From positions 1-64,000 of the forward strand of contig JAVBKU010000024.1 of assembly GCA_031553875.1 (NCBI GenBank): a stretch of 64,000 nucleotides of DNA, read 5' to 3'. The notes under the pieces are model-generated. The model did not search any database. It worked only from the letters and a program-made list of their open reading frames with translations, and had not been told where the DNA came from. Source of the DNA: JAVBKU01 sp031553875. GTDB taxonomy: Bacteria > Bacteroidota > Bacteroidia > Bacteroidales > Rikenellaceae. Position numbers and translations under genes: made by a program. Below are positions 62,338 to 64,000 of the stretch, one piece after another. Every line of letters starts with the position of its first letter. The stretch's first letter is position 1.

Positions 62338-64000
62338 ATGCAGAGCAAAGGTGCAATAAGATTTTTGGCAATAGTGCTGGCTGTCGCTTGCGCGTACCAG
62401 TTGTCGTTTACAGTCGTAACGCAGGTCGTGCAGAGTAAGGCCGAGAAGTATGCTGCGGGCGATCCCGCCAAGGAACAGGCATACCTCGATTCGATCAAGT
62501 CGAAGCCGGTGTACAACCTTGGTTTCATCAAGTTCACATACAAGGAGTGTAAGGAAAAGGAGATCAACCTGGGTCTCGACCTTCGCGGCGGTATGAACGT
62601 GATGCTCGAGATCTCGGTCGAGGACGTCGTTCGCGCCCTGTCTAACGACAGCAAGGACCCCATGTTCAATCAGGCTCTCGCGCAGGCCAACGCCGACAGC
62701 AAGAAGAGCAAGGAAGATTACATCTCGCTGTTTGTCAAGGCCTATGAAAAACTCTCCGACGGCGGCCGCCTGAGCTACGTGTTCAACACTCCCGAACTCA
62801 GGGAGGTGATCACGCCCAACAGCTCCAACGCCGAAGTGGAGAAGGTGCTCCGCCAGCAGGCCGAGAGCGCCATCGCCAACTCGTTCAACGTGTTGCGTAA
62901 CCGTATCGACCGTTTCGGCGTTACACAGCCCAACATCCAGCGCCTCGAAAACTCGGGCCGCATACTCGTAGAGCTCCCGGGTGTGAAGGAGCCTGAACGT
63001 GTGCGTAAGCTGCTCCAAGGTACCGCCAGCCTCGAATTCTGGCCCACATACGACAACCAGGAGATATATCCCATCCTCATCAAGGCCAACGCCGTTATCA
63101 AGGAGTTGGGTGTAGCCCCTGTAGATACTACCGCGACAGCCACAGCCGCCCCCGCCGCTTCGGAAAGCGTGGCCCTGCTCTCACAGTTGGATTCAACGGC
63201 GATTGCCACCCCCACTGATGCCGCTAACAAGGCTGAGATCGAGGCGCAGTTCCCGCTGTTCGCCAAGCTGAGCCCCGTAGCCGATCCTGAGAAGGAGCTT
63301 GTGGGCCGCGGACCGGTGATCGGTCGCGCCATGGCTTACGACACAGCCGCTGTGAATTCATACATGAAGATACCGCAGGTGAAGGCCCTGCTCCCCCGCG
63401 ATATCAGGCTCATGTGGGGCGTTAAGGCCGTAGATCCCGGTGAAACCATATTCGAACTCTACGCCATCAAGGCCAATACCCGCGACGGCAAGGCTCCGCT
63501 CGACGGCGGCGTGGTGGTGGAAGCCCGCGAGGAGTACTCGCAGAGGGGCGGTGCCGCTGAGGTATCGATGGTGATGAACGGCACCGGCGCCCGCGTGTGG
63601 GCCCGCCTCACAGCCGACAACGTGGGTAAGAGCATCGCTATCGTACTCGACGGTTATGTGTACTCGGCTCCCAATGTAAACCAGGAGATCACCGGCGGAC
63701 GTTCGTCCATATCCGGTAATTTCACTATAAATGAAGCGAGGGACCTCGCCAACGTGCTCAAGTCGGGTAAACTGCCCGCTCCCGCGCGTATCATACAGGA
63801 CACTGTAGTGGGTCCGTCACTGGGGCAGGAGTCTATCGACGCCGGTTTCATGTCGTTCGCCCTGGCGTTCGTGCTGGTTCTGCTGTATATGATATTCTTC
63901 TACAGCACTGCCGGTATGGTGGCCAACTTCGCGCTTCTCACCAACCTGTTCTTCCTGCTGGGTGTGCTCGTGTCGTTCGGTGCGGTGCTGACCCTCCCGG
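62338..64000 (+). CDS. secD: Protein translocase subunit SecD or fused SecDF, 5' part
   Basis: The gene starts at ATG 62338 and runs off the window with no stop after 554 codons. The first membrane helix is AIRFLAIVLAVACAYQLSF, followed by INLGLDLRGGMNVMLEIS, the SecD signature. The large periplasmic P1 domain includes NRIDRFGVTQPNIQRLE and ILVELPGVKEPERV. The later part contains ARVWARLTADNVGKSIAIVLDGYVYSAP and helices FALAFVLVLLYMIFFY and FALLTNLFFLLGVLVSFG. In Bacteroidetes SecD and SecF are usually fused, so this is probably the N-terminal half of SecDF. It pulls exported proteins through SecYEG using the proton gradient. Confidence 0.94.
   Translation, partial: MQSKGAIRFLAIVLAVACAYQLSFTVVTQVVQSKAEKYAAGDPAKEQAYLDSIKSKPVYNLGFIKFTYKECKEKEINLGLDLRGGMNVMLEISVEDVVRALSNDSKDPMFNQALAQANADSKKSKEDYISLFVKAYEKLSDGGRLSYVFNTPELREVITPNSSNAEVEKVLRQQAESAIANSFNVLRNRIDRFGVTQPNIQRLENSGRILVELPGVKEPERVRKLLQGTASLEFWPTYDNQEIYPILIKANAVIKELGVAPVDTTATATAAPAASESVALLSQLDSTAIATPTDAANKAEIEAQFPLFAKLSPVADPEKELVGRGPVIGRAMAYDTAAVNSYMKIPQVKALLPRDIRLMWGVKAVDPGETIFELYAIKANTRDGKAPLDGGVVVEAREEYSQRGGAAEVSMVMNGTGARVWARLTADNVGKSIAIVLDGYVYSAPNVNQEITGGRSSISGNFTINEARDLANVLKSGKLPAPARIIQDTVVGPSLGQESIDAGFMSFALAFVLVLLYMIFFYSTAGMVANFALLTNLFFLLGVLVSFGAVLTLP

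Overview
The window looks like chromosomal DNA from a Bacteroidales bacterium, probably Rikenellaceae (Alistipes-like). The evidence is the gene content (fused glycine-lipid synthase, Bacteroidetes-type ExbB/ExbD/TonB, PCMD-type surface lipoprotein, clostripain-like lipoprotein, TamB, SecDF), near absence of Shine-Dalgarno sites, and promoters of the Bacteroidetes form TTTG/ATTG-N19-21-TAnnTTTG. Base composition is moderately GC-rich by eye. I see no rRNA, tRNA, CRISPR array, phage or complete insertion sequence.

Layout. 0.1-8.4 kb: secreted prolyl oligopeptidase, secreted GH3 glucosidase, and a surface lipoprotein plus outer-membrane barrel pair. 8.5-12.0 kb: BirA, RecQ and an RNase D-like exonuclease. 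12.3-18.3 kb: a minus-strand envelope-sugar operon (Kdo transferase WaaA, a GT42/DUF115-like glycosyltransferase, an SpsF-type cytidylyltransferase, a KdsC-like phosphatase, a flippase) behind a Crp-type regulator. 18.5-24.4 kb: YraN, a two-domain acyltransferase, and a 1133-residue HzsA-like/c-haem/SUMF1 protein. 24.8-34.6 kb: AraC regulator, BioA, MnmA, a secreted nuclease/phosphatase, PpdK, an AT-rich orphan and GcvT. 34.8-42.2 kb: GIN-domain protein, AddB-like nuclease overlapping the CtpA protease gene tail to tail, DUF3078 protein, endonuclease IV. 42.3-47.3 kb: a minus-strand cluster of PP2C phosphatase, Tat-type FAD oxidoreductase and two tandem SGNH hydrolases. 47.5-54.1 kb: cold-shock protein, CPA2 antiporter, C11 peptidase, TonB-ExbD-ExbB. 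54.2-64.0 kb: TamB, TsaD, DUF1573 protein, MscS channel, and the 5' part of secDF, cut by the window end.

The most unusual content lies between genes. Two families of long structured repeats recur. Family B (about 225 bp) occurs three times nearly complete and once as a fragment, always at convergent gene ends, where other convergent junctions carry simple terminators. Family A (about 145 bp core, longer in two copies) occurs three times, including inside the waaA operon and between exbB and exbD. Its copies fold into the same nested, branched structure, and two base-pair positions show compensatory changes. These may be structured RNAs, processing or attenuation elements, or small non-autonomous mobile elements.
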